The translations under genes were made by a program, and so were the position numbers. 64,000 nucleotides of DNA from Longimicrobium terrae (GTDB taxonomy: Bacteria > Gemmatimonadota > Gemmatimonadetes > Longimicrobiales > Longimicrobiaceae): NCBI RefSeq assembly GCF_014202995.1, contig NZ_JACHIA010000021.1, positions 44,473 to 108,472 on the forward strand, written 5' to 3'. This document shows, piece by piece, positions 1 to 6,779 of the stretch; positions within the stretch are counted from its first letter, which is position 1, and each line of letters begins with the position of its first letter. A model generated the notes under the pieces. That model was not told the DNA's origin. It did no database searches and saw only the letters and a list, made by a program, of their open reading frames with translations.

Positions 1-569
1 TGCTCTTTGCGCCGGCCACCCACGTGAGCGTGGCCAGTCTGGCGCCGGACTACGCGGAGCGCATCGTTTCCATCTTCTCATTCTCCAAGAGCCACGCCAT
101 GAGCGGGCTGCGCACCGGCTACATCGTGGCGCGCGACCCGGTGCTGCGCGACCGCATTCCCAAGCTGCTGCGCTGCACCATCAACGGCGTCAACTCGCTG
201 GCGCAGTGGGCCGCGCTGGCCGCCGTCAGCGGGGACGGCGAGTACGTGCGGGCCATGGGCGACGAGTACCAGCTGCGGCGCGATCTGATGCTGGAAGCGC
301 TCTCCGGCATCCCTGGCGTGCGCCCGTTCGTGCCGCGCGGCACCTTCTTTCTATGGGTGGAGCTGGATCCCGCGCTGTACGCGCGCCTGGGCGTGAGCGG
401 CGCGGACGAGCTTTCGTCCATGCTGGCGGCGCGTGGCATCGGCAGCGCGCCCGGTGACGCGTTCGGGGAGTCGTGCGCGGATGCCATCCGCTTCGCCTTC
501 AGCTGCTCCACCGAGATGGTGCGCGAGGGGAGCGCCGTGCTGCGCGCCGTGCTGCTGGGCCAGGCGTGA
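1..569 (+). CDS. Aminotransferase class I/II, C-terminal part (truncated by window edge)
   Basis: Reading frame is open from base 3 to the TGA at 567-569, so the N-terminal half lies outside the window. The PLP-lysine motif SFSKSHAMSGLRTGY is visible near base 81-125 (Lys codon at 87-89), with the Ser/Thr-x-x-Lys and Gly-x-Arg-x-Gly spacing of fold-type I class I aminotransferases, followed by the usual small C-terminal domain including GTFFLWVEL. The next gene starts inside its stop codon. Bacterial pairs of a class I aminotransferase (MtnE, YbdL) with an omega-amidase (MtnU, YafV) regenerate methionine from ketomethylthiobutyrate using glutamine or asparagine as amino donor. That role is inferred from the pairing; substrate cannot be read from the fragment, and aspartate or kynurenine aminotransferases share the same motifs. 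Confidence 0.85.
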   Translation, partial: LFAPATHVSVASLAPDYAERIVSIFSFSKSHAMSGLRTGYIVARDPVLRDRIPKLLRCTINGVNSLAQWAALAAVSGDGEYVRAMGDEYQLRRDLMLEALSGIPGVRPFVPRGTFFLWVELDPALYARLGVSGADELSSMLAARGIGSAPGDAFGESCADAIRFAFSCSTEMVREGSAVLRAVLLGQA

Positions 570-1336
570 GCGCGCCGCTGCGGGTGGCGCTGGGCGAGTA
601 CGACACCGGCTGGCACGATCCCGCCGCGTCCCTCGCCCGCGCGGCGGAGGTCGTCGCTCGTGCGGCGGAGGCGGGGGCGCGGCTGGTGGCGCTTCCGGAG
701 ATGTGCACCACGGGCTTCACAATGGAGTCCGCCGCGCAGGCCGAGGCGCTCACCGGGCCGTCCGTGGCGGCATTGGCGGATCTGGCGCGCCGCCACGCCG
801 TCCACCTGCTCGCGGGCGTATCGACGCGGCGGGCGACGGCGGATGGCGAGGCGTTCTTCAACTCCGCGCTCCTCTTCGGGCCGGATGGCGAGCTGAGGGC
901 GGAGTACCGCAAGCAGCGGCTGTTCGGCTACGCGGGCGAGCGCGAGGCGTACTCCGCGGGCGAGGGGCCGCTGGTGGTGGAGGTGGATGGAGTGAAGCTG
1001 GCCGTCTTCATCTGCTACGACCTGCGCTTTCCCGAGTTGTTCCGCGCCGTGTCGCCCGGGGTGGACGGGATCGTGCTGATCGCCAACTGGCCGGCGGCGA
1101 GGCGGCCGCACTGGGACGTGCTGGTGCGGGCGCGCGCCATTGAAAACCAGTGCTACTTCGTGGCGGTGAACCGCACCGGCAGCGGCGGCGGGCTGGACTA
1201 CGACGGCGGATCGGTGGCGTACGATCCCTGGGGCGACCCGCTGCCGGGGCTGCTGGCGGACGTCGATCCGGCGGAGGTCACGCGTGTCCGCGACCGCTAC
1301 CCGTTCGTCACCGACCTGCGCGATCGCGCCGGGTAG
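566..1336 (+). CDS. Carbon-nitrogen hydrolase, probable omega-amidase
   Basis: A 256-residue protein of the nitrilase superfamily. The catalytic triad is complete: Glu45 in LVALPEMC, Lys116 in EYRKQRLFGY and Cys150 in VFICYDLRFPELFR. The CYDLRFPELFR nucleophile elbow is the pattern of Nit2/YafV/MtnU omega-amidases, which hydrolyse alpha-ketoglutaramate or alpha-ketosuccinamate to the keto acid and ammonia, pulling a preceding transamination forward. The GTG start at 566-568 overlaps the aminotransferase stop (GTGA), so the two are probably translationally coupled; other starts upstream would run deep into the aminotransferase. Length is normal for the family. Expected to be cytosolic. Family assignment is firm; the omega-amidase function rests on the motif and the neighbour. 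Confidence 0.85.
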   Translation: MSAPLRVALGEYDTGWHDPAASLARAAEVVARAAEAGARLVALPEMCTTGFTMESAAQAEALTGPSVAALADLARRHAVHLLAGVSTRRATADGEAFFNSALLFGPDGELRAEYRKQRLFGYAGEREAYSAGEGPLVVEVDGVKLAVFICYDLRFPELFRAVSPGVDGIVLIANWPAARRPHWDVLVRARAIENQCYFVAVNRTGSGGGLDYDGGSVAYDPWGDPLPGLLADVDPAEVTRVRDRYPFVTDLRDRAG

Positions 1337-1380
1337 AGCCTCCGATCGAACGCGTTCGAGTGCCCTCCGCCTTTGTGGGC

Positions 1381-1434
1381 AACTGCCGTTTCACACGGAG
1401 GTCACGGAAGATGCACGGAGGTCACGGAGGAACG
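1381..1434. repeat. Solo half of palindromic repeat family R1
   Basis: Begins aactgccgtttcacacgg and continues with the ggaggtcacgga / gatgcacgga units that form the arms of the complete R1 elements at 3536-3769 and 13280-13507. No matching inverted arm follows before 1676, so this is a half element. Confidence 0.7.
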
Positions 1435-1479
1435 GAGCGGAGGACGCGCACCGAAGCTCGTCGCGCGAGCCGAACGGCT

Positions 1480-1526
1480 CCCCCTCGCCCGCTTGCGGGA
1501 GAGGGGGCTGGGGGGAGAGGGCTGCC
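1480..1526. repeat. Intergenic hairpin repeat family R5
   Basis: Cgcccgcttgcgggagaggg core followed by a G-rich ggctggggggagaggg tail. A nearly identical copy is at 42214-42273. It forms a short CCCGCttGCGGG hairpin. Noncoding; function unknown. The rest of 1337-1675 shows no gene. Confidence 0.65.
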
Positions 1527-1675
1527 TCCGCATGCGCCACATTCCATCGAACCCCGAACCTGGTTGCCTTGCACTTGAGGGCGGGCGGAAGGCCACGCTG
1601 GCGGGGGTTGCGCGGACCGGCGCGGGTGGGTTACCCTCCGGGAGCAGGACGAATCATCCAACTGAACGACGGACC

Positions 1676-1759
1676 ATGCGCGCTACCGGCTGCACCCTGA
1701 ACAACAACAATAATCGGAACCCCCGCACCCTGTGTGCGCGGGCAGGGTGCGACGTGTAG
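1676..1759 (+). CDS. Asparagine-rich leader peptide of asnB attenuator
   Basis: A 27-codon frame, ATG at 1676-1678 to TAG at 1757-1759, translating to a peptide whose residues 9-15 are NNNNNRN: five consecutive Asn codons (three AAC, two AAT, 1700-1714) and a sixth at 1718-1720. It sits 97 bases upstream of asnB and is followed by a perfect terminator, the arrangement of trp, his and leu leader peptides. Ribosomes short of charged tRNA-Asn would stall at 1700-1720, just before the first stem at 1724-1732. No strong Shine-Dalgarno is visible (only gga at 1671-1673). Too short for routine gene finders. Six Asn codons clustered before an asparagine synthase in a GC-rich genome that rarely uses AAT is unlikely to be chance. 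Confidence 0.85.
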   Translation: MRATGCTLNNNNNRNPRTLCARAGCDV

Positions 1760-1819
1760 CGCTCTTCCGATCGAGCGCTTCCGAGCCCCCACCTGCCACA
1801 CGGCAGGTGGGGGTTTTTT
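1724..1819 (+). promoter_or_regulatory. Transcription attenuator controlling asnB (alternative RNA structures)
   Basis: Segment 1 (1724-1732) pairs perfectly over 9 bp with 1743-1751. Segment 2 (GGCAGGGTG, 1741-1749) can instead pair with segment 3 (CACCTGCC, 1790-1797) with one bulged G. Segment 3 is the left arm of the terminator 1786-1813. Stalling on the Asn codons (1700-1720) would mask segment 1, free segment 2 to capture segment 3 and prevent termination; free translation would let 1:2 form and leave the terminator intact. A further 7-bp hairpin (AGCGCTC/GAGCGCT) lies around 1758-1779. Pairings were read by eye; energies were not computed. Confidence 0.8.
1786..1819 (+). terminator. 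Intrinsic terminator of the asnB leader
   Basis: Perfect 12-bp stem (1786-1797 with 1802-1813), 4-base loop acac, six T residues at 1814-1819. It lies 37 bases before the asnB ATG and after no other gene, so its only evident purpose is to stop the leader transcript. Confidence 0.92.
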
Positions 1820-1856
1820 CGTTTTCCGTCATCCACCGCACCAGAGAGACCGGCCC

Positions 1857-3536
1857 ATGTGCTCCATTCTCGCCATCCTCGCCATCCGCAGCGATCCCGC
1901 GCCGCTGCGTGCCCGCGCCGTGCGGCTGTCACGGCTGCAGCGCCACCGCGGCCCCGACTGGAGCGGTGTGTACGCCTGCGACCGCGCCGTGCTGGCCCAC
2001 GAGCGCCTGTCCATCGTGGACGTGACGCATGGGGCGCAGCCGCTGCGCAACGAGCGCGGCACCCACGCGCTGGCCGTCAACGGCGAGATCTACAACCATC
2101 GCGAACTGCGCGAATCGCTCGCGGCGCCCTATCCTTTCGCGACCGAGTCGGACTGCGAGGTAATCCTGGCGCTGTACGCGGAACGGGGGACGGAGTTCAT
2201 CGACCAACTGGAAGGGATGTTCGCCTTCGTGCTCTACGACGCGGACCGCGACCGGTACGTGATCGCGCGCGACCACATGGGCATCATCCCCCTCTACAGC
2301 GGCTACGACGAGCACGGCAACCTGCACGTGGCGTCGGAGATGAAGGCGCTGGTCCCCGTTTGCCAGACGGTGGCGGAGTTTCCCCCCGGGCACCTGTGGG
2401 ACAGCGAAGTGGGCGAGCCGCGCCCCTTCTACCACCGCGCGTGGCGCGACTACGAGGCAGTGGCGGGGCGGCCCGCGGAACCGGCGGCGGTCCGCGCGGC
2501 GCTGGAGGAGTCCGTGCGCAGCCACCTGATGTCGGACGTGCCGTACGGCGTGCTGCTTTCGGGCGGGCTGGATTCATCCATCATCGCGGCGACGGCCAAG
2601 CGGTTCGCGGCGCGGCGCGTGGAGGACGACGGGCGGAGCGAGGCGTGGTGGCCGTCGCTGCACTCGTTCGCCATCGGGCTGGAGGGCGCGCCGGACCTGG
2701 AGCACGCGCGCGCGGTGGCGGAGCACATCGGCACCATCCACCACGAATTCCACTTCACTGTCCAGGAAGGGATCGACGCGCTCAGCGACGTCATCCATCA
2801 CCTGGAGACGTACGATGTTACGACGATCCGCGCCGCCACGCCCATGTACCTGATGGCGCGGCGCATCCGGGCGATGGGGATCAAGATGGTGCTTTCGGGC
2901 GAGGGCGCGGACGAGATCTTTGGCGGCTACCTGTACTTTCACCGCGCCCCCGATGCGCGTTCGTTTCACGAGGAGACGGTGCGCAAGCTGGACCGGCTGC
3001 ACAGCTACGACTGCCTGCGCGCCAACAAGGCGATGGCCGCGTGGGGCGTGGAGGCCCGCGTGCCCTTTCTGGACAAGCGCTTTCTGGACGTGGCGATGAG
3101 CATTGACCCCGCGGCGAAGATGGCGGGGCCGGGCCGGATGGAGAAGCACATCCTGCGCGAAGCCTTTGAGGACGTGCTCCCCGCGTCCGTCGCGTGGCGG
3201 CAGAAGGAGCAGTTTTCGGACGGCGTGGGATACGGGTGGATCGATGCGCTGCGCGAGCACGCCGAGGCGCAGGTGGGCGCGCGGGAGATGGAGAACGCGC
3301 ATTTCCGCTTCCCCTACAACACCCCGCCGACCCGGGAGGCATACCTGTACCGCACCTTGTTCGCGGAGCACTTCCCGTTGCAGTCGTGCGCGGAGTGCGT
3401 GCCGGGCGGCAAGTCGGTGGCGTGCAGCACCCCCGAGGCGCTGGCGTGGGATGCGTCGCTCCTGGCCGTCGTGGATCCGTCCGGCCGCGCGCTTCAGGGC
3501 GTACACCAGGCTGCCTATGGTGCGGCCGCGATCTGA
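1857..3536 (+). CDS. asnB: Asparagine synthase (glutamine-hydrolysing)
   Basis: A 559-residue protein matching the AsnB length. It converts aspartate, glutamine and ATP to asparagine, glutamate, AMP and pyrophosphate. The ATG at 1857 is chosen because it places Cys2 (MCSILA) as the N-terminal nucleophile of the class II glutaminase domain (about residues 2-190; NGEIYNH and GMFAFVLYD visible). The C-terminal synthetase domain has the PP-loop SGGLDSS at residues 235-241 and the LSGEGADEIFGGYLYF segment of AsnB. Expression is probably controlled by the upstream Asn attenuator. No partner gene follows; an R1 palindromic element begins in its stop codon. Cytosolic. Function is firm from motifs. 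Confidence 0.95.
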   Translation: MCSILAILAIRSDPAPLRARAVRLSRLQRHRGPDWSGVYACDRAVLAHERLSIVDVTHGAQPLRNERGTHALAVNGEIYNHRELRESLAAPYPFATESDCEVILALYAERGTEFIDQLEGMFAFVLYDADRDRYVIARDHMGIIPLYSGYDEHGNLHVASEMKALVPVCQTVAEFPPGHLWDSEVGEPRPFYHRAWRDYEAVAGRPAEPAAVRAALEESVRSHLMSDVPYGVLLSGGLDSSIIAATAKRFAARRVEDDGRSEAWWPSLHSFAIGLEGAPDLEHARAVAEHIGTIHHEFHFTVQEGIDALSDVIHHLETYDVTTIRAATPMYLMARRIRAMGIKMVLSGEGADEIFGGYLYFHRAPDARSFHEETVRKLDRLHSYDCLRANKAMAAWGVEARVPFLDKRFLDVAMSIDPAAKMAGPGRMEKHILREAFEDVLPASVAWRQKEQFSDGVGYGWIDALREHAEAQVGAREMENAHFRFPYNTPPTREAYLYRTLFAEHFPLQSCAECVPGGKSVACSTPEALAWDASLLAVVDPSGRALQGVHQAAYGAAAI

Positions 3537-3769
3537 ACTGCCGTTTCACACGGAGTACACGGAGGATGCACGGAGGTCACGGAGGAACTGCAACTGAACG
3601 CATCACGCAGAGCAGCAGAGCAGCAGAGCAGCAGAGGAAAAGAACAGGACAAGATCAATCATCTGTTTTGCTGTTCTCTGCTCCTCTGCTGCTCTGCGTG
3701 AGATTGTTGTTGATCAGTTCCTCCGTGCCCTCCGTGCATCCTCCGTGACCTCCGTGTGAAACGGCAGTT
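3536..3769. repeat. Complete palindromic repeat element, family R1
   Basis: Outer inverted arms of about 50 bp (3536-3590 and 3720-3769) start and end with aactgccgtttcaca and its complement and contain cacggaggtcacggagga units. Inner arms (about 3603-3638 and 3667-3710) are built from agcagcagag units. The whole element can fold into one long hairpin. It starts on the last base of the asnB stop codon. Sister copies: 13280-13507 and the diverged 7709-7933. MITE-like or REP-like; no coding frame and no obvious target-site duplication. Confidence 0.85.
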
Positions 3770-3794
3770 CACCGAGAGTTGGATGCTGAACGAC

Positions 3795-3823
3795 AAAGGG
3801 CGCCCCGCGAAGGAGCGCCCTTT
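3795..3823. terminator. Bidirectional terminator between R1 element and osmC
   Basis: Nine-bp stem AAAGGGCGC/GCGCCCTTT (3795-3803 with 3815-3823), A/T tracts on both sides. Placed 27 bases after the stop of the minus-strand OsmC gene. Confidence 0.75.
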
Positions 3824-3849
3824 CTCATCCGTCAAAGAACGGAACCGGA

Positions 3850-4278
3850 TCAGGACTCGAGATGCGCCTCGAGCTGGATGTCGACGCCGGCCAGCGCCTT
3901 GGAAACCGGGCAGCCGACCTTGGTGGCCGCCGCGATCTCCTGGAACTTCGCGTCGTCGATGCCGGGAACCTGCGCGCGCACCTGCAGCTTCATGGTGGTG
4001 ATCTTGAAGCCCTCGGCCACCTTGTCGACCGTGCACGCCGCCTCGGTCTGCACGCGCGTGGCCGGCGTTCCCGCCTGCTCCAGCCCCACCGCCAGCGCCA
4101 TGCTGAAGCACGCCGCCTCGGCCGCCGCCAGCAGCTCCTCGGGGTTGGTGCCCGCGGCGTCGCCAAAGCGCGTGCCGAAGCTGTAGCCGCCGCTGATTAC
4201 GCCGCTTTCGCCCGCGAAGCTGCCCTTGCCCCCCTGCAGCCCGCCCTCCCAGGTCGCGTTCGCCTTCCGTGTCGGCAT
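3850..4278 (-). CDS. osmC: OsmC-family peroxiredoxin (organic hydroperoxide reductase)
   Basis: A 142-residue protein with the two redox cysteines of the Ohr/OsmC fold: one in EAACFSMAL and one in TKVGCPVSKAL. The NPEELLAAAEAACFSMAL pattern is that of the OsmC rather than the Ohr branch. OsmC proteins reduce organic peroxides at a Cys thiolate, usually regenerated by lipoyl or thiol systems, in the cytosol. ATG at 4278 is preceded by a gagg motif. Single-gene unit ending at the terminator 3795-3823. Alternative starts upstream run into the HTH gene. Confidence 0.9.
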   Translation of the reverse strand: MPTRKANATWEGGLQGGKGSFAGESGVISGGYSFGTRFGDAAGTNPEELLAAAEAACFSMALAVGLEQAGTPATRVQTEAACTVDKVAEGFKITTMKLQVRAQVPGIDDAKFQEIAAATKVGCPVSKALAGVDIQLEAHLES

Positions 4279-4375
4279 CTCGGTCGTTCCTCTCGCTGAA
4301 ATGATCCGCGGCACCCGCGCCGCCCGGAGGCATACTAGGGCGCCGCCGGGCGGGGCGAAAGGCGCCGCGCCGCGA

Positions 4376-4870
4376 TCATCCCCCCGCGCGCACCGGATCG
4401 TCGGCCTCGTCACCGGCCTCATCCTCCGCCTCCGGGCCGCCCACCGCCGCCGTGCGGGGAACGTCGCCGGCGTCAAAGGCGGTGCCCTCCTCGGTGCCGC
4501 GCGCCAGCTCCGAAAGCCAGGGCGGGCACGACTCGGCGTGCGTGCTGTACAGCCCGCGCAGGGTGTCGATGAGCGCGTACAGCGCCGGCTCGCGCCGCTC
4601 CGGGGCCAGGTCGCGCACCAGAGAGCCCAGCGCGGCCGCCATTCCGTCCACCGCCAGCCCCGACGGCAGATTGCTCCGCTCGCGCTGCAGCCAATCGAAC
4701 AACTTTCGTCGGCTCTTGGCATAGGGGGTCCCTCCCGACAGGAACTTGTCGAGCCCGCTGGGACTCATTCCCACCTGCCGCGCCACGGACCGCAGCGAGG
4801 TCGCCTGCACCCGCAGCGACACCGCGTCGCGCAGCCGATCCACCGAAGTCTGCGGCCGCTGGATGTTCAT
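4376..4870 (-). CDS. Helix-turn-helix protein HTH-A (paralogue of the gene at 8067-8453)
   Basis: A 164-residue protein. Residues about 8-55 hold a Cro/CI-like helix-turn-helix: SLRSVARQVGMSPSGLDKFL, followed by PYAKSRRKLFDWL. HTH-B at 8067-8453 has the same layout (SLRQAARDIGMSPTGLRGFL, PYVKTERKLRAWY) and a similar helical middle domain, so the two form a family. The C-terminus is acidic and probably disordered. ATG at 4870 has a gggagggtgggg purine run just upstream; an upstream ATG at 4915 is less likely because the 44-bp palindrome 4888-4931 lies there. Divergent from TPR-A (5095). Likely a DNA-binding regulator, perhaps autoregulated through that palindrome. Family name not recognised. 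Confidence 0.75.
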   Translation of the reverse strand: MNIQRPQTSVDRLRDAVSLRVQATSLRSVARQVGMSPSGLDKFLSGGTPYAKSRRKLFDWLQRERSNLPSGLAVDGMAAALGSLVRDLAPERREPALYALIDTLRGLYSTHAESCPPWLSELARGTEEGTAFDAGDVPRTAAVGGPEAEDEAGDEADDPVRAGG

Positions 4871-4887
4871 CCCCCACCCTCCCGTCT

Positions 4888-4931
4888 GTGGACATTGTAG
4901 ACAGCGATCGCGCATAGTCTACTTTGTCCAC
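4888..4931. promoter_or_regulatory. 44-bp palindromic operator candidate between HTH-A and TPR-A
   Basis: Left arm GTGGACAttGTAGAC (4888-4902) and right arm GTCTACttTGTCCAC (4917-4931) are inverse complements apart from the tt pair; GCGATCGC lies in the spacer. It is 18-61 bp upstream of the HTH-A start and about 165-205 bp upstream of TPR-A. A further GTAGAC lies near 4994 and an 8-bp inverted repeat GCGAATGC/GCATTCGC at 4967-4991. Arm symmetry over two helical turns suits a dimeric or tetrameric regulator; which protein binds is not known. Confidence 0.7.
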
Positions 4932-5094
4932 TCCAATCGCACAAGTCCAGATGTGTGCACACGGTGGCGAATGCGGGGCGGTCGCATTCGCATGTAGACG
5001 GAGTAAACACAAGCGCTTAAAATGAGCCGGAAAGAATGGGCATGCGGCGGCCGCGCCGTGCCGCCCACCCTGTCCGCCCTTGATTGGAGGCCCC

Positions 5095-6402
5095 ATGGAT
5101 CCGCGCCCCCCCCGGCCGCCCCGCATTACCGAGTTCACCTCGCCGCTCACCATCCCTGGAGGGGGCGTGGCGGGGGCGGAGATCGTTCGCGAACTGCCGC
5201 CGGAACTGGCGCTTCCCGTGTGGCAGGCGCTGCGCAGCGTGCTGATGTGGGCGGCCGAGGAGCCGGGCGCGCGCGCCAGTCTGTTCGACCCGCGCGCCAT
5301 GGAAGACTGGGAGTGCGAGCTGCTGCAGGGGACGTTTGATGCGGACCTGCGCTACCCGCTGGCGGTGCTGGTGGGCGAGCTGGGGCGCGGCGGCGAGGCG
5401 CGCAGCGAGCCGGTGGCGCGGGCCTGCCTGTGCGTGACGGAGTGGGCGCTGCCGCGAAAGGCGGTGTCGACGGCGCTGGCGTTCAGCGAGGCGGCGGCGC
5501 TGGCGTGGCCGGAGCACCCGCGGTACGCGTGGATGACGGGAAAGCTGCTGCGCCGCTACGGCCGCCTTCCCGAGGCCGAGGCGTGGGTGCGCCGCGCCGT
5601 CCGCGTCGCCATCCGCATCGGCGACCCGGAGGGGCACGCCCAGGCGCTGCACAGCCTGGGCGACCTGTTCTACCAGCTGGGGCAGTACGGACGGTCGTCG
5701 GAGAAGCTGCACCAGGCCCTGCGGATCGCCCGCAGGCACCGGCTGCGCGACCGCGAAGGCGAGATCCTTCACGACCTGATCGCCTCCAGCGTGGACCGCG
5801 GGCGCTATGACGAGGCGGAGCAGTACGCACGCGGGGCGCTGGAGATCTACGGCGACCAGCACCCCGCGCTGGCGCGGCTGGCCTACGACGTCGCCTTCAT
5901 GTGGGTGCGGCGGGGGTACTTCGGGCGGGCGCTGCCGGTGCTGCTGGAGCTTTCGGTTCTGTTCGACGAGCCGGACGTGCGCGCGCGCGTTCTGGCCTCC
6001 ACCGCCCGCGCGGCGGCGGGGTGCGGCGACCAGGCGCTGTTCACCCGGCTGTCCACCGAAGCGGTGTCGACGCTGAGCGAGGCGCCGCGCGACCAGAACG
6101 GGTTTGCGTACGCCTTCATGCAGCTGGGGATCGGGGCGTCCAGCCTGTCGCTGTGGGACGATTCGCGGGAGATGCTGAACCGGGCTCTGGCGCTGGCCCG
6201 CGTACGGTCGGAGTCGGACGTGATCGTCCAGGCGGAGGCGGCGCTGGACGCGGTGAGCGAGCGCCGGATGCTGGATCCGGCGCTCGCTTCATCGGATGGC
6301 TTTGCCGCGGAGGACGAGGCGCTTTCTACCCGGTTCGTTCACATGCTGCGCGCCGCGCCGGCCGGGCCGGGCGAGGTGTTCGCCCCGGGAGCCCTCTGCT
6401 GA
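5095..6402 (+). CDS. TPR-repeat protein TPR-A (three paralogues in window)
   Basis: A 435-residue, all-helical, soluble protein. N-terminal signature at residues 33-64: ELPPELALPVW, then R, then WAA and R..LF; the same signature is in TPR-B (17070) and TPR-C (19097). Residues about 130-300 show tetratricopeptide-like helices, for example GHAQALHSLGDLFYQLGQY and GRYDEAEQYARGALEIYG. ATG 5095 is chosen for the ttggagg site at 5084-5090; a TTG at 5080 is possible. No DNA-binding or enzymatic motif. Its stop abuts, with no gap, the stop of the convergent small lipoprotein 6403-6678. TPRs bind peptides or partner proteins; a role as receptor or chaperone for the neighbouring GxFLGSG protein is inference. 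Confidence 0.8.
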   Translation: MDPRPPRPPRITEFTSPLTIPGGGVAGAEIVRELPPELALPVWQALRSVLMWAAEEPGARASLFDPRAMEDWECELLQGTFDADLRYPLAVLVGELGRGGEARSEPVARACLCVTEWALPRKAVSTALAFSEAAALAWPEHPRYAWMTGKLLRRYGRLPEAEAWVRRAVRVAIRIGDPEGHAQALHSLGDLFYQLGQYGRSSEKLHQALRIARRHRLRDREGEILHDLIASSVDRGRYDEAEQYARGALEIYGDQHPALARLAYDVAFMWVRRGYFGRALPVLLELSVLFDEPDVRARVLASTARAAAGCGDQALFTRLSTEAVSTLSEAPRDQNGFAYAFMQLGIGASSLSLWDDSREMLNRALALARVRSESDVIVQAEAALDAVSERRMLDPALASSDGFAAEDEALSTRFVHMLRAAPAGPGEVFAPGALC

Positions 6403-6678
6403 TCAGCCCCCGCCGGAGCCCAGAAAGCCGCCGCCCGTGCGCCCGCCGCCCGATCCCAGGAACCCGCCGCCGTTGTCGCCGTTTTCGTCGGTCGGCAGGG
6501 TGTCGCCGGGGACAGGGTCCGGGGTGAGGGTGCCGGAGCCGAGCGCGCCGCCCCAGTCGCCCGGGGTCTCCACGGTCGTGCGGCGGGAAGCATCGGGCGC
6601 CGCGGTGGCGGTGGGCGACGAGGAGCAGGCACCCAGGACCAGCAGAGCCGCGATGGCGGCAAGGGAAAGGGACTTCAT
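6403..6678 (-). CDS. Small lipoprotein with C-terminal GGGFLGSGGG repeats (GxFGSG protein A)
   Basis: A 91-residue protein with a lipoprotein signal (hydrophobic stretch ending LVLGAC, lipid-modified Cys about residue 19), then a Ser/Thr/Pro/Asp-rich linker. It ends in two copies of GGGFLGSGGG separated by RT; a degenerate third copy (GGALGSGT) is in the linker. The minus-strand start at 6678 has a GCAGGAGTTG Shine-Dalgarno. Convergent with TPR-A, stop next to stop. Similar repeats end the tiny proteins beside TPR-B and TPR-C, which share little else with it. Outer-membrane or periplasmic location is predicted by the lipobox; function unknown. Confidence 0.8.
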   Translation of the reverse strand: MKSLSLAAIAALLVLGACSSSPTATAAPDASRRTTVETPGDWGGALGSGTLTPDPVPGDTLPTDENGDNGGGFLGSGGGRTGGGFLGSGGG

Positions 6679-6779
6679 CGAGATCAACTCCTGCGGGTTG
6701 CGGAACGTGCGGAAAGAAACAGCCCTGCGCGATAGTTTGTCGTCCACTTTGGCTGAAAACAATCATCCACCCGCCGCAG

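Noticed and set aside
1608..1636. TTGCGC-17-TTACCC as promoter of the asnB leader
   Set aside because: The -10 match is poor; I cannot place the promoter with confidence.
1373..1675. Longer open frame ending in the Asn leader peptide
   Set aside because: It would translate through R1 and R5 repeats; the ATG at 1676 gives a leader of normal attenuator size.
3603..3710. agcagcagag runs read as coding Ser/Gln repeats
   Set aside because: They are the inner arms of a palindromic intergenic element and occur identically in another copy at 13350-13440.
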